From: Anaerosolibacter carboniphilus
Lineage (GTDB): Bacteria; Bacillota; Clostridia; Peptostreptococcales; Thermotaleaceae
Reading direction: 5' to 3'
Length of the DNA stretch: 64,000 nucleotides
NCBI RefSeq assembly: GCF_014205875.1
Contig: NZ_JACHEN010000019.1
Location: forward strand, 36,536 to 100,535
Position numbers and translations under genes: made by a program. Every line of letters begins with the position of its first letter. The stretch's first letter is position 1. The notes beneath the pieces were generated by a model. That model did no database searches and had not been told where the DNA came from. It saw only the letters and a program-made list of their open reading frames with translations. Below are positions 37,135-46,414 of the stretch, in pieces.

Positions 37135-38490
37135 CTAATCATCTATATATCGAAAGCCCCACTTAAAAAGCTTACTCATCAAATGAAGCGGTTTATAAAT
37201 AAATATTGATCTTAGTATATTCTTCTTTTCTCTTTGAATCATTATAGCTTCTTGTCCATAATCAAAGGTTAACAATTCATTTTCTTTCATCAGTGTAGCC
37301 ATATTAGCACCTTCATCATAATAAAAATCATATCCCAAAAATGATGAAAGCTTTTCAAGCTTTTCAGCTCGTCTATCTTTCAAAACCGATTTATTCTCAC
37401 CACTATCTACCAGAGGTACATCCTCAGATAAATTGGAAATCTTCCTCTTTGCATATTCAATATTCCCTACAATATCTCCATTCTTTAGAATCCGAGTGTC
37501 CCACTGCTGAGAAATCGCATTTAGTATCCCAATGACCTCCTCACCCTCTTTTCCTTCAACAGGTGTAGGCTGACAATGGTTTATTTTTACAGGTATAACA
37601 TAGGAATTTAGGATCCCTTCTGGTCCAATCTCGAGATTAAAAATCATGGAAGTTCTACTCAATTGACTTGTTGAACTAAAAACAAAATTGCCTAAACTGT
37701 AAACGATAGGTTTATTTTTATAAAATTCAATTCCTTGTAACACATGGGGATGGTGTCCCATAATTACATCGGCTCCACTATCGATCATCATCCTTCCAAG
37801 TTTTATTTCATTCTGTTCTGGGTATTGAGCCAATTCCTTTCCCCAATGAACAGAAACGATCAAAAAATCCACCTGTTCTCTTGCCTTTCTGATTGTTTCA
37901 GATACTTGTTTTGTGTAATGATCATAAGCGCTTAAAATCCCAGGTCTTTTTTCCGTTGCATACCAGCTTACATCATAGATTACCCTTGAAAATGCCAAAA
38001 ACCCTATTTTCATCCCTTTCATTTCCCATACAACTGGTTTCAAAGCTACTTCTATGTTTTTACCACCACCAGCATATTTAATCCCATATGCATCTAAATA
38101 GTTCAGCGTTTGTACAAATCCTTCTTGTCCGTAGTCTAAAATGTGATTATTGGCAATGGCTACACCATGCACCCCAGCATTGACCATCCCTTTCAAAGTC
38201 TCAGGCTTTGACTGGAATGTATATTGCTTATTTATATCAATTTGCCCCCCAATGCCCACAGAGGTTTCCAGATTTCCCAATACCAAATCACTGGCTCCAA
38301 AAATTGAGGTTGCTTTCTCCCATGGATAATCTACATCATTATTCTCTATATATTGAGCTACTGCACGATCTAGCAAGATATCTCCCACTAAAGATATTCG
38401 CAGCGTATCCTGAGGTTTTTCTTGTCCATAAGCGACTTGACTGAAGCATAATATAAAAATTAAAATAATTGCTACCGTCTTTTTAGGCAT
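37135..38490 (-). CDS. CapA-like (PGA_cap) metallophosphatase-fold exported protein
   Basis: A 451-residue protein with an N-terminal signal (KTVAIILIFILCFSQVAYG) and a PGA_cap domain: SLVGDILLDRAVAQYI, DLVLGNLETSVG, GVHGVAIANNHILDYG, IVSVHWGKE, DVIMGHHPHVLQGIEFY and VYSLGNFVFSS. These metal-site motifs match CapA/PgsA-type proteins of poly-gamma-glutamate capsule synthesis, but no capB or capC lies nearby, so that role is doubtful. The C-terminal ~110 residues are extra and of unknown role. The ATG follows GGGAGTG. Confidence 0.85.
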   Translation of the reverse strand: MPKKTVAIILIFILCFSQVAYGQEKPQDTLRISLVGDILLDRAVAQYIENNDVDYPWEKATSIFGASDLVLGNLETSVGIGGQIDINKQYTFQSKPETLKGMVNAGVHGVAIANNHILDYGQEGFVQTLNYLDAYGIKYAGGGKNIEVALKPVVWEMKGMKIGFLAFSRVIYDVSWYATEKRPGILSAYDHYTKQVSETIRKAREQVDFLIVSVHWGKELAQYPEQNEIKLGRMMIDSGADVIMGHHPHVLQGIEFYKNKPIVYSLGNFVFSSTSQLSRTSMIFNLEIGPEGILNSYVIPVKINHCQPTPVEGKEGEEVIGILNAISQQWDTRILKNGDIVGNIEYAKRKISNLSEDVPLVDSGENKSVLKDRRAEKLEKLSSFLGYDFYYDEGANMATLMKENELLTFDYGQEAIMIQREKKNILRSIFIYKPLHLMSKLFKWGFRYIDD

Positions 38491-38643
38491 AGCTACATCA
38501 CTCCCATATCATCACGGTTTAACGATGTTTTATGTAACTTGTCTATTTTCTATACATCCTGCAGAATCATCAAAATTTTTATTAACTAATCATCTATTCT
38601 CAGTATAAATTAAGGACGCTGCTTTGAGAACAAAAAAGAAAAA

Positions 38644-38667
38644 AAAGAATGGTTTTCACCATTCTTT
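38644..38667 (-). terminator. Terminator after deoC
   Basis: A stem AAAGAATGGT / ACCATTCTTT with a TTTC loop, followed on the minus strand by a long T-rich run. Overlaps the deoC stop. Confidence 0.9.
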
Positions 38668-39334
38668 AATAACCGCTATTTCCTGTATCCATACCATTTA
38701 CTACTGCTACAGAAGCACTAACCCCTAGACGACTGGCGCCTGCTTCAATCATCGCTATTGCCGTTTCATAATTACGAATACCTCCAGAAGCTTTTACACC
38801 CAGGCGATCGCCCACAACACGTCTCATAAGCTTCACATCTTCTATGGTCGCTCCACCAGTTGAAAAGCCAGTTGAAGTTTTTACGAAGTGAGCGCCTGCT
38901 TCCATAGACAACTCGCAAGCTTTAATCTTTTCTTCCTCAGTTAGCAAAGAAGTCTCAATGATCACCTTCAAAAGAATATCTTTTTGTAGAGCATCAACCA
39001 CACGCATGATATCTTCTCTGACATAATCATATTCCTTATCCTTAAGTGCACCAATGTTGATTACCATATCTATTTCATTTGCACCGTTTTCAATTGCTAT
39101 TTCAGTTTCATAAGCCTTGGCCTTCATGTCCATAGCACCTAGAGGAAATCCTACCACAGCCGTTATCTTTACATCGCTACCCTGTAATTGTTCCTTTACC
39201 AGAGGCACATAGGATGAATTAACACAAACCGAGTAAAATCCATATTCCTTTGCTTCGTCACAAATACGAACCACATCTTTTTTTTGTGTCTCAGGCTTTA
39301 AGATGGTATGATCAATGTACTTGGCAATATTCAT
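38666..39334 (-). CDS. deoC: Deoxyribose-phosphate aldolase DeoC
   Basis: A 222-residue class I aldolase splitting 2-deoxyribose 5-phosphate into glyceraldehyde 3-phosphate and acetaldehyde. The Schiff-base Lys is in [10 protein letters not shown], the second catalytic Lys in [11 protein letters not shown], and the entry residues IDHTILKPE are intact. The ATG follows TGGAGG. It is 21 bp downstream of pduL; both act on two-carbon or acyl intermediates and may be co-transcribed. Confidence 0.95.
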   Translation of the reverse strand: MNIAKYIDHTILKPETQKKDVVRICDEAKEYGFYSVCVNSSYVPLVKEQLQGSDVKITAVVGFPLGAMDMKAKAYETEIAIENGANEIDMVINIGALKDKEYDYVREDIMRVVDALQKDILLKVIIETSLLTEEEKIKACELSMEAGAHFVKTSTGFSTGGATIEDVKLMRRVVGDRLGVKASGGIRNYETAIAMIEAGASRLGVSASVAVVNGMDTGNSGY

Positions 39335-39354
39335 AGAAATAACCTCCAGTTTTA

Positions 39355-39927
39355 TTATAAAATCTCAGCAATATCTCCATTCTTTAATCCTGCAGCATTT
39401 CCTTCATCAATATCCACGTGCATTTCAAGGGCATATGTTTCATGAACTCTGACAAGCACATTGTCAAAAATCAATCCTCTTTTGCCATCAACTCTCACAC
39501 AGACAACTTGCTTATCTACCAATCCCATTCTAGCAGCGTCAGAAGTATGCATATGGATATGTCTAGCTGCAGCAATAATTCCTTTATCTATTGTAACTTC
39601 ACCCTTTGGTCCTCTAATCACTGCACCTGGACTACCTTCAAGATTACCAGAGTCCCTTACAGGCGGTGTAACGCCTAATACAAAGCCATCTGTCAGAGAT
39701 ATTTCGATTTGTGTTTCACCTCTAGCTGGTCCTAAAACCCTTACACCTGCCAGTGTACCCTTCGGGCCAACAATATCAACTTTTTCATTGGCAGCATATT
39801 GTCCTGGTTGAGATAAATCCTTCATCTTGGTCAATTCATAACCTTCACCAAAAAGAATATCGATATGTGTCTTGCTCAGATGAAGATGCCTGTTGGATAA
39901 TCCTACAGGTACTTGCATGTTGTTCAT
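39355..39927 (-). CDS. pduL: Phosphate propanoyltransferase / phosphotransacylase PduL
   Basis: A 190-residue zinc-dependent phosphotransacylase that interconverts acyl-CoA and acyl phosphate. Metal-binding motifs are NRHLHLSK near residue 10, [12 protein letters not shown] near 125, and [13 protein letters not shown] near 175. Unlike microcompartment forms, it lacks a clear N-terminal encapsulation helix. The start at 39927 follows AGGAGGG. With deoC it could route acetaldehyde-derived acetyl-CoA to acetyl phosphate, but no aldehyde dehydrogenase is encoded nearby. Confidence 0.9.
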   Translation of the reverse strand: MNNMQVPVGLSNRHLHLSKTHIDILFGEGYELTKMKDLSQPGQYAANEKVDIVGPKGTLAGVRVLGPARGETQIEISLTDGFVLGVTPPVRDSGNLEGSPGAVIRGPKGEVTIDKGIIAAARHIHMHTSDAARMGLVDKQVVCVRVDGKRGLIFDNVLVRVHETYALEMHVDIDEGNAAGLKNGDIAEIL

Positions 39928-40092
39928 GAAAATCCCTCCTACATTTATATCATTTAAATTGAACATAATGTATACATAATACGCATATATTATATCTCTA
40001 TCACTCTAAAAAATCAAATGCATAAACAGCAATACTAACAAAATTCCTTAATTTAATTTTGCCCAAATAAACAGTAAAAACTTTCTCTCTTG

Positions 40093-40398
40093 CTATTTTA
40101 TCAATTTTTCCTGTACTGCATTCACTTTACCTTCCATTGATGCTGCCTTATCTCTGCGATCATCGATTTTTATTGTAGTCGATACTCTTAATGCACCTTC
40201 CTGAAAAGGCACCTCATGCATCTTCCTTATCGCTTGTAGTATCAAATCTAAATCACCTTCAATAATCGTACCCATAGGTGTCAGTTGATACTGAATCCCC
40301 TTCTGTTCTTGGAGTACTTTATGACAAGCAGCCACATAATGGCTAATGCTTGTTGTAGCCGTTCCTAAAGGTACAATTGTAGTTTCAACAATTGCCAT
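40093..40398 (-). CDS. MTH1187/YkoF-type thiamine-binding-like protein (DUF77)
   Basis: A 101-residue protein of the MTH1187/YqgV family (DUF77): MAIVETTIVPLGTATTSISHYVA, TPMGTIIEGDLDLILQAIRKMHE and RVSTTIKIDDRRDK. The family has a ferredoxin-like fold and members bind thiamine or related small molecules; the exact role is unsettled. The ATG at 40398 follows AGGAGG. It lies 12 bp after the flavodoxin-like gene, probably one transcript. Confidence 0.8.
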   Translation of the reverse strand: MAIVETTIVPLGTATTSISHYVAACHKVLQEQKGIQYQLTPMGTIIEGDLDLILQAIRKMHEVPFQEGALRVSTTIKIDDRRDKAASMEGKVNAVQEKLIK

Positions 40399-40410
40399 TC
40401 TTTTCACCTC

Positions 40411-40983
40411 CTATAATTTTACCAATTCTTTGCCAATATCATATGCTCTATCAAGGATATCCTTTCGTTCTCCTGTAAAGAACTCGTCGGTATTATCTAC
40501 AAGCAAATTATGAGTATATTCTGTATTGATGGCTTTGAAAAACAGATCCATCACAACCGTAGCGCCTATAAACCCATCCTCAGATTGTTTTGCGCCTCCT
40601 GTACAGACAAAGACACCCTTGCGCGCTCTATTTTTATCAATTGAAGGCTGATTGAATACATATTTGCTTGACCAAAATGCTTGACAACGATCGATCATCA
40701 TTTTTGTAATTCCAGTAACAGAATTAAAATAGAGAGGTGATCCTATCACGATGATATCAGACTGATTAAATTTTTCGTAAATTTCTGTCATGTCATCCTT
40801 TATGAAGCATAATCCTGTTTTACCACATGCATTACATGAAATACATGGACTTATCGTTAATTTGCCAAGCTGTATTTTTTCAATTTCAATCACTTCAGTA
40901 GATAATCCCCTTATAATTTGCTCAAGAAGGATATCTGTATTCATTTTACTTCTAGGACTCCCTAGTACAACCAATGCTTTCAT
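40411..40983 (-). CDS. NADPH-dependent FMN reductase family / iron-sulfur flavoprotein-like
   Basis: A 190-residue flavodoxin-fold protein. The FMN phosphate loop is VLGSPRSKMNTDILLEQI, and the flavin contact region is IVIGSPLYFNSVTGITKMMIDR. A Cys cluster CISCNACGKTGLC near residue 50 resembles the compact 4Fe-4S motif of iron-sulfur flavoproteins in anaerobes. It probably handles electron transfer or quinone/NAD(P)H oxidation. The ATG follows GGGAGG. Confidence 0.85.
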   Translation of the reverse strand: MKALVVLGSPRSKMNTDILLEQIIRGLSTEVIEIEKIQLGKLTISPCISCNACGKTGLCFIKDDMTEIYEKFNQSDIIVIGSPLYFNSVTGITKMMIDRCQAFWSSKYVFNQPSIDKNRARKGVFVCTGGAKQSEDGFIGATVVMDLFFKAINTEYTHNLLVDNTDEFFTGERKDILDRAYDIGKELVKL

Positions 40984-41084
40984 CCAATCAGCCTCCCTAA
41001 CCTAACTAAATAATCTACCCTTTTATCTTACTATAAAGCGATCTCAATTCCAAGGTCGTGCTTCCTTACTTTACCAAAAGAAAA

Positions 41085-41103
41085 AAGAGCACCAAGTGCT
41101 CTT
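41085..41103 (-). terminator. Terminator after the rubredoxin-like gene
   Basis: Stem AAGAGCAC / GTGCTCTT with a three-base loop, followed by TTTTCTTTTGG on the minus strand. Confidence 0.85.
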
Positions 41104-41443
41104 ATTCTGCTCCCCATTTTCCTTTTTTCATATGGATTTCCAGCTCAGCAACAATCATTTTTCTTAAGAAAATAGCTTGTTCCTTTGCCTTATTAAATAT
41201 TGCCACACATCCTGGATCTAAATCATCTTCAATGCCTGCATCTGCAATATCTTCAACCTCTTGAAGCACATTATAAAGCTCCATATGTAATCCATTGCTA
41301 AATTCTGAGCGCACAACTTTCGTTGTATCTTCTTCTTTTAACTCAATAAACTTCTCTTTTGGTGCCCCACACTTTGGGCACTTTTCAGGTGCCGCATCTC
41401 CTGTGTGGATATAATTACAGACTTCACACTTAAACAATTTCAT
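41102..41443 (-). CDS. Rubredoxin-like zinc/iron-ribbon protein with helical domain
   Basis: A 113-residue protein. The N terminus has two Cys pairs ([25 protein letters not shown]), the rubredoxin-like ribbon seen at the end of rubrerythrins. The rest is helical ([41 protein letters not shown]). It looks like a small redox or metal-binding protein; the separate helical part lacks the ExxH iron motifs of true rubrerythrin. The ATG at 41443 is preferred over one three codons upstream for spacing from GGAGAGG. Confidence 0.75.
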   Translation of the reverse strand: MKLFKCEVCNYIHTGDAAPEKCPKCGAPKEKFIELKEEDTTKVVRSEFSNGLHMELYNVLQEVEDIADAGIEDDLDPGCVAIFNKAKEQAIFLRKMIVAELEIHMKKGKWGAE

Positions 41444-41548
41444 TTCTATCATCCTCTCCTAACAATTTCATCATTACAAATATATACTTATCCATTTCCT
41501 TTATGCCTCAAACATTTTTAACAAAAAAATTTCGAGTTTTCCAAATAA

Positions 41549-41809
41549 CTATCGAATGGCATCAATTCTATTTACAATTTCGTCCTCGCTTAGTTCATCG
41601 GCATTTAGCATAATCACAAACTGATTGTTGGAAGGCATTCTTTCACTTGTCATGGTGGGAGGTTGTGCATACCCTACATTCTCTGAATACACAAGGGCAT
41701 CAATAGGTTCATCTGAACTATTATAATCCGTTACATAATAGCCCTTATTCCTTAGTCGATTTGCAATACCATCCAGTCCACCTTGAACAGCTACAACTTT
41801 ACTATGCAT
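41549..41809 (-). CDS. UPF0180 (YkuS-like) small protein
   Basis: An 86-residue protein: MHSKVVAVQGGLDGIANRLR, a YYVTDYN strand, ALVYSENVGY, and FVIMLNADELSEDEIVNRI. This matches the YkuS/UPF0180 family pattern (strand-helix-strand, then a helix beginning with a DE-rich turn), known in spore-formers without assigned function. The ATG follows AGGAGGTTATAGG. Confidence 0.7.
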   Translation of the reverse strand: MHSKVVAVQGGLDGIANRLRNKGYYVTDYNSSDEPIDALVYSENVGYAQPPTMTSERMPSNNQFVIMLNADELSEDEIVNRIDAIR

Positions 41810-41978
41810 CCTATAACCTCCTGAATTTCTCATTTTTTTATAGTTTTCTCATTTTTTCTATAAATATTCAGAAAGTATATCATCGTTTTTTTCCATGTAA
41901 AAAGAATCTCCTTTTAAATATCCAGTTGGTATTAGGAGATTCTTTTATTTCGTTGTCTCAAATCCATATGTAGCTTGA

Positions 41979-42152
41979 TTAACCCATTGCCCGTTCCAGC
42001 TTATCGAGATGCTGCAAAGGAAACATTCTTAACAACTCTTTGAATTGTTCCACCGTAAGACCTTGTGTAGTTGTATAAATTTCTATTTTTTCATCCACAC
42101 TGGCATTCCTAAATTTTTCCTTGATCTGCTCAAAATTTACAGCGGCTTCCAT
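41979..42152 (-). CDS. Small hypothetical protein (57 residues)
   Basis: A short gene beginning MEAAVNFEQIKEKFRNA and ending LDKLERAMG. It is helical and charged, with no Cys or membrane segment (EKIEIYTTTQGLTVEQFKELLR in the middle). A strong AGGAGGG site precedes two adjacent ATGs; I chose the second for spacing. Codon use looks like its neighbours. It lies 111 bp downstream of hpt on the same strand. I do not recognise the family. Confidence 0.6.
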   Translation of the reverse strand: MEAAVNFEQIKEKFRNASVDEKIEIYTTTQGLTVEQFKELLRMFPLQHLDKLERAMG

Positions 42153-42262
42153 CATATCCCTCCTTTGTTTAACTAGCTACTAGACAATATTAGTATAGGA
42201 GTTCTAATGACTTTTTATTCCCGCTTATCTATTTTCATTGAAAATCATACCAATTATACGCT

Positions 42263-42802
42263 TTATTTCTCGTATACCTCTCTTTTTAAGATTGCCACAT
42301 AGGGTAAGTTTCTGTATTGTTCCGCATAATCAATTCCATAACCAACAATAAACTCATCAGGAATATCAAATCCTTTATAATCTACAGGGATGTCCACCCT
42401 GCGCCTTTCAGGCTTATCCAGCAAAGTACATATTTTTAGGCTACTTGGTTTTCTCGATAATAAATTATCATATAAATAATGTAACGTTAGTCCAGTATCA
42501 ATGATGTCCTCAACGACTAAGACATCTTTTCCTTCGATACTGTAATCTAAATCCTTTATGATTCTTACAACACCTGAACTCTGCGTAGACAATCCATAGC
42601 TAGATACTGCCATAAAATCTATCTTGACTGAGGTTTCAATCTTGCGCATTAAATCGCTCATAAATACATTGGCACCTTTTAAAACGCCAATCATCAATAA
42701 ATCTTTTCCTTGGTAATCCTTTGTAATCTGATGTCCAAGTTCAGTTATTTTCTCATCTAATTGGGCTGGAGTAAATAAAACTTCCTCAATATCTTTTTCC
42801 AT
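42263..42802 (-). CDS. hpt: Hypoxanthine phosphoribosyltransferase
   Basis: A 179-residue purine salvage enzyme converting hypoxanthine or guanine with PRPP to IMP or GMP. The PRPP motif [17 protein letters not shown], the flexible loop region [18 protein letters not shown], and the purine-site DKPERR and [29 protein letters not shown] are intact. The ATG at 42802 follows GAGGTG with normal spacing. Confidence 0.95.
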   Translation of the reverse strand: MEKDIEEVLFTPAQLDEKITELGHQITKDYQGKDLLMIGVLKGANVFMSDLMRKIETSVKIDFMAVSSYGLSTQSSGVVRIIKDLDYSIEGKDVLVVEDIIDTGLTLHYLYDNLLSRKPSSLKICTLLDKPERRRVDIPVDYKGFDIPDEFIVGYGIDYAEQYRNLPYVAILKREVYEK

Positions 42803-42906
42803 AGGCTTCACCTCACTAATATTACTATGGTCATTATAGCATATTTTTATAATAAATGTACATTTTTATGTTTTTTAAATTTATTGTTCGTGTTTCTAAC
42901 TAAAAC

Positions 42907-42932
42907 AAAAACCACCTATTGAGATGGTTTTT
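42907..42932 (-). terminator. Terminator after the cobalamin adenosyltransferase gene
   Basis: An 11-bp stem (with one G-T wobble) around an ATTG loop, ending in TTTTG then TTTTA on the minus strand; it includes the gene's stop codon. Confidence 0.75.
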
Positions 42933-43455
42933 GAAATTCTACATATTTTAATTCAGACTCTAGATATCTTGCCAAAGCATATATTACATCGGATAATCGA
43001 TTTACATATTTGATTAAAACATCACTTACCTCTTCATGTCTACTCAATGTTAAAATCCTTCTCTCTGCTCTCCTACATACAGTTCGAGCTACATGTAAAG
43101 CTGCACTGGCTTTGTTGCTACCGGGTATAATGAACTTATCTATTTTATCTATTTTCTCGAGATACGTGTCAATGATTCTCTCTAAACTTTGAACATGCCC
43201 CTCATGGATCTTCTCTGGAAATTTCTCGCGATCTCTGGTAGCTAATTCTCCAGCCACATCGAAAAGCTCTCTCTGTATGTTATACAGTATCTCAACAACA
43301 TCCTTATCCTCAACAAAATTCCTTGCAAACCCTAGATTAGAATTCAATTCATCTATGGTACCATAGCTCTCCACTCTAAGGCTGTCCTTATCTATCCTTG
43401 TACTATCATATAAGCTGGTTTGGCCTTTATCTCCTGTTTTAGTATATATTTTCAT
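42916..43455 (-). CDS. PduO-type cob(I)alamin adenosyltransferase
   Basis: A 179-residue trimeric enzyme that makes adenosylcobalamin from cob(I)alamin and ATP. The ATP-binding start is TKTGDKGQTSLYDSTRI, followed by VESYGTIDELNSNLG; the C-terminal motif VCRRAERRILTL and YVNRLSDVIYALARY completes the family set. The ATG at 43455 follows AAAGGAGG. No B12-dependent enzyme or cobalamin riboswitch is seen near it. Confidence 0.93.
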   Translation of the reverse strand: MKIYTKTGDKGQTSLYDSTRIDKDSLRVESYGTIDELNSNLGFARNFVEDKDVVEILYNIQRELFDVAGELATRDREKFPEKIHEGHVQSLERIIDTYLEKIDKIDKFIIPGSNKASAALHVARTVCRRAERRILTLSRHEEVSDVLIKYVNRLSDVIYALARYLESELKYVEFQKPSQ

Positions 43456-43541
43456 GAAAGTATTACCTCCTTTGACTTCTTTCATAAATATAATACCCAA
43501 ATCTCCTTGAGTTACACACCATTATCTACATAAAAAGAACA

Positions 43542-43559
43542 ACATCCCCTGAGGGATGT
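43542..43559 (-). terminator. Terminator after the YkvA-like gene
   Basis: ACATCCC / GGGATGT with a four-base loop, followed by TGTTCTTTTTAT on the minus strand. Confidence 0.8.
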
Positions 43560-43560
43560 G

Positions 43561-43896
43561 CTATTCATCATCAATTCTATAATCCACATCATCAATAATC
43601 TTCCCTTTATCAAATTCCTTGGAGATTTCTGAAGGAAGATATTTTTCTAATTCATCAGAAATACGAGATATAATATATGTGATCAGTACAGCATCATCAA
43701 CAAACCCTAGGCCTAACACTGGATCTGGGAGAATATCAAAGGGACTTACAACATAAACAATACCCAAAACAACCATAGCCTTTTTCCAGAGTAGTGTTTG
43801 AGGATCCTTGAGATACTTAGGTAAAAGACCAATTTTTCTTATTAACGTCCATAATGCCCTCATCCAAGTCTGCTTATTGCTACGACTTCTGCTCAT
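43561..43896 (-). CDS. YkvA-like protein (DUF1232)
   Basis: A 111-residue protein with the DUF1232 core: KAMVVLGIVYVVSPFDILPDPVLGLGFVDDAVLITYII. This hydrophobic hairpin with a central SPxDxxPD motif defines the family, whose function is unknown. Basic N terminus and acidic C terminus. The ATG follows GGGGAGG. Confidence 0.85.
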   Translation of the reverse strand: MSRSRSNKQTWMRALWTLIRKIGLLPKYLKDPQTLLWKKAMVVLGIVYVVSPFDILPDPVLGLGFVDDAVLITYIISRISDELEKYLPSEISKEFDKGKIIDDVDYRIDDE

Positions 43897-44012
43897 TTGT
43901 TTGCCTCCCCTCTAACACTATTTTAACTTAGGATATGTTGGTTTTCAATGAATTATTTAGGATAGTCGAGTACGCTAACTCTTTCTTAAAAATATTACTC
44001 ACTCTCACCGAG

Positions 44013-44741
44013 CTAAGAATTGGATTCACTATATTTTTGGTTTTTTCCAAGATACGCCTCTCGTATAGAAGGGTCTTTAATTAATTCATTTCCTGTGCCA
44101 GCTTTTACAATTCTCCCCTGCTCTAGCACATAAGCCTTATCAGCGATAGAAAGTGCTTTGTATGCGTTTTGCTCAACCAATAGTATTGTCTTGTTCATAT
44201 TCTTAATATCCTTAATAATTTCAAATATCGTCTTTACCAATAAAGGTGCAAGTCCTAGAGAAGGTTCATCTAGCAGTATTAACTCTGGACTACTCATCAA
44301 TCCCCTTCCTATTGCCAGCATCTGCTGTTCACCACCACTAAGAGTTCCTGCAATTTGGTCTATTCGTTCTGCCATTCTAGGAAAGAGTTCATATACTTTT
44401 TTCAAATCTTTTTGCACCCCGCTTTTATCTTTTCTTAGATAGGCGCCCATCATCAAATTATCTTTCACTGTTAGATTTGCAAAAATAAGTCTCCCCTCTG
44501 GTACTTGGGATATTCCTGCGGCCACAATTTTATGAGGTATCTGGGATAAGCTCTGCCCTTTAAATAATATTTGTCCTTCTTTAAACTGAATCATCCCAGT
44601 GATGGCATTTAGTAAGGTCGATTTGCCTGCACCATTGGCTCCGATGATAGATACGATTTGTCCTTGCTCTATATCAACATCTACACCTCTTAAAGCATGA
44701 ATTCCTCCATAATATACATGTAAGTTTTCTACTTTTAGCAA
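44013..44741 (-). CDS. livF: Branched-chain amino acid ABC transporter ATPase LivF
   Basis: A 242-residue ATPase: Walker A GANGAGKST, signature LSGGEQQ, Walker B LILLDEPSLGLAP, typical LivF text (ISQVPEGRLIFANLTVKDNLMMGAYLR). The start is TTG behind AGGAGG, overlapping the end of livG by 7 bp. It is the last gene of the liv operon and energises uptake with LivG. Confidence 0.95.
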   Translation of the reverse strand: MLKVENLHVYYGGIHALRGVDVDIEQGQIVSIIGANGAGKSTLLNAITGMIQFKEGQILFKGQSLSQIPHKIVAAGISQVPEGRLIFANLTVKDNLMMGAYLRKDKSGVQKDLKKVYELFPRMAERIDQIAGTLSGGEQQMLAIGRGLMSSPELILLDEPSLGLAPLLVKTIFEIIKDIKNMNKTILLVEQNAYKALSIADKAYVLEQGRIVKAGTGNELIKDPSIREAYLGKNQKYSESNS

Positions 44742-45508
44742 TGCTCTTCCTCCTCTCCTAGATATGCTTCTCTAACCTTCGGATTTTCTTGAATTTCTTG
44801 AGCAATGCCATCTGCTAATTTGCGACCAAAATTTAGAACCATGATTCTATCACAAATTCCCATAATGAGATCCATATGATGCTCAATAACAACAATTGAT
44901 AAGCCAAATCGAGTTCTGATTTCTTTAATCAATTCCATAAGTTTTATTGTTTCATCTGGATTCATTCCAGCAGCAGGCTCATCCAAAAGGAGTAGACTAG
45001 GATTCAGAGCAAGAGCCCGCGCAATCTCAAGTCTGCGCTGCATACCATAGGGTAGGTTTGATGCTATGATATCTTTTTGACTGCTTAGCCCTAAAATTTC
45101 CATCAGTTCCTGTGCCTTTATATGGAGTTTTGCCTCTTGCTCCTTATATTTAGCATTCCTTAACATAGTGTCCAAAATGCCATAGTTGGCATTGTCATGG
45201 CATGCTGTCAAAATATTTTCGTAGGTGGTTAGCTTCTTAAAGAGTCTGATATTCTGAAAGGTTCTTGTAATCCCACCTTGTGCAATTTTATAGGGCTGAA
45301 GGCCATGAATGGAATGATTCTGAAAATAAATTTCACCTTGAGATATTTTATAAATTCCTGTGATAAGATTGAAAATAGTAGTTTTCCCAGCTCCATTGGG
45401 ACCTATAAGACCAAAGATGCTATCCTTTTCCACTTCGAAGCTTACATTGCCTACAGCTGTCAGTCCCCCAAAGTTTTTCGTCACATTTTTAAATTCTAGT
45501 ATATTCAT
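44735..45508 (-). CDS. livG: Branched-chain amino acid ABC transporter ATPase LivG
   Basis: A 257-residue ATPase: Walker A GPNGAGKTT, the LivG-specific GITRTFQNIRLFKKLTTYENIL, a signature-like LPYGMQRRLEIARAL, and Walker B LLLLDEPAAGMNPDET. The signature is LPYGMQRR rather than LSGGQ, as is usual for LivG. The ATG follows GGGAGGG and is 3 bp after livM. Confidence 0.95.
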   Translation of the reverse strand: MNILEFKNVTKNFGGLTAVGNVSFEVEKDSIFGLIGPNGAGKTTIFNLITGIYKISQGEIYFQNHSIHGLQPYKIAQGGITRTFQNIRLFKKLTTYENILTACHDNANYGILDTMLRNAKYKEQEAKLHIKAQELMEILGLSSQKDIIASNLPYGMQRRLEIARALALNPSLLLLDEPAAGMNPDETIKLMELIKEIRTRFGLSIVVIEHHMDLIMGICDRIMVLNFGRKLADGIAQEIQENPKVREAYLGEEEEHC

Positions 45509-45511
45509 TTT

Positions 45512-46402
45512 CTATCTCCCTCCCATATCTTGATGGATTTTACTTTTTTTCACGAATCGGAAGAGAAGGTGTTTTATATTGGAAGGTGTGAGTTCATATC
45601 CCCCCATAAGTCCTTGCGGTCTAGATATCATGATAAAAATCACAGCAGCACCATAGACTACTAGCCTCCATTTATCAAAGCTTCTCAAAGCTTCTGGCAA
45701 AGCGGTTAGTATGATTGCGCCTAAAGCACTTCCTGAAATACTTCCCAGCCCTCCAAAGATAACAATGATTGTCAATTCCGTTGACTTAACAATTTGAAAC
45801 ATCTTTGGCTGTAAAAAACCTAAATAATGTCCGTATAGGCCCCCAGCTACGCCCGCATAGAGAGCACTGATCATCAATGACTTCATTTTATATCGAAAAA
45901 CATCAATTCCAATAATTTGGGAAGCTAATTCCTCTTCCCGAATGGCAATCATATTTCTTCCATGCCGTGAGCGGATAAGAAATACTAAAAAGATAATACC
46001 TAGCATGTCAATGATCAGCACATTCAGTAAGTTTGTATGTAAAGGAATACCAGGCCACCCTCTGGCACCTCCAAAATATTGTACATTGTCAAGAATTAAT
46101 CGAATGGCTTCCCCTAATCCCAGCGTAGCAATACAGAAGTAATCTCCTTTAAGATTTAATGTCAATTTCCCTATGAAGAAGCTAGCAAGAGCTGCAGCTA
46201 TTCCCCCAATCCCGAGGGCCATCAAGAATGGCATATGAAAGTGAATTGTCATGACTGCAGTTATATAGGCACCTATAGCCATGAAACCAGCATGACCGAA
46301 GGAAAATAGCCCTGTAAATCCTGTTAATAGTGAAAGGCCTAACACAGCCAGAAGATTTATACCTGATAGAATCAAAATTCCCTTAATATAAAACCAATTC
46401 AT
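45512..46402 (-). CDS. livM: Branched-chain amino acid ABC transporter permease LivM
   Basis: A 296-residue membrane permease with about nine hydrophobic segments. FSFGHAGFMAIGAYITAV and the loop GDYFCIATLGLGEAIRLILDN are characteristic of LivM; IGIDVFRYKMKSLMISALYAG follows, then GGLGSISGSALGAI. The ATG follows AAGGGGGAG, 12 bp after livH. Confidence 0.93.
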   Translation of the reverse strand: MNWFYIKGILILSGINLLAVLGLSLLTGFTGLFSFGHAGFMAIGAYITAVMTIHFHMPFLMALGIGGIAAALASFFIGKLTLNLKGDYFCIATLGLGEAIRLILDNVQYFGGARGWPGIPLHTNLLNVLIIDMLGIIFLVFLIRSRHGRNMIAIREEELASQIIGIDVFRYKMKSLMISALYAGVAGGLYGHYLGFLQPKMFQIVKSTELTIIVIFGGLGSISGSALGAIILTALPEALRSFDKWRLVVYGAAVIFIMISRPQGLMGGYELTPSNIKHLLFRFVKKSKIHQDMGGR

Positions 46403-46414
46403 TATGCTCCCCCC

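Noticed and set aside
37135..38490. Capsule biosynthesis locus
   Set aside because: Only a CapA-like gene is present; no capB, capC or capE homologue lies nearby, so poly-gamma-glutamate capsule production is not supported.
42916..43455. Cobalamin riboswitch upstream of the adenosyltransferase gene
   Set aside because: The upstream region is only about 105 bp to the next gene and shows no B12-box sequence or suitable structure.
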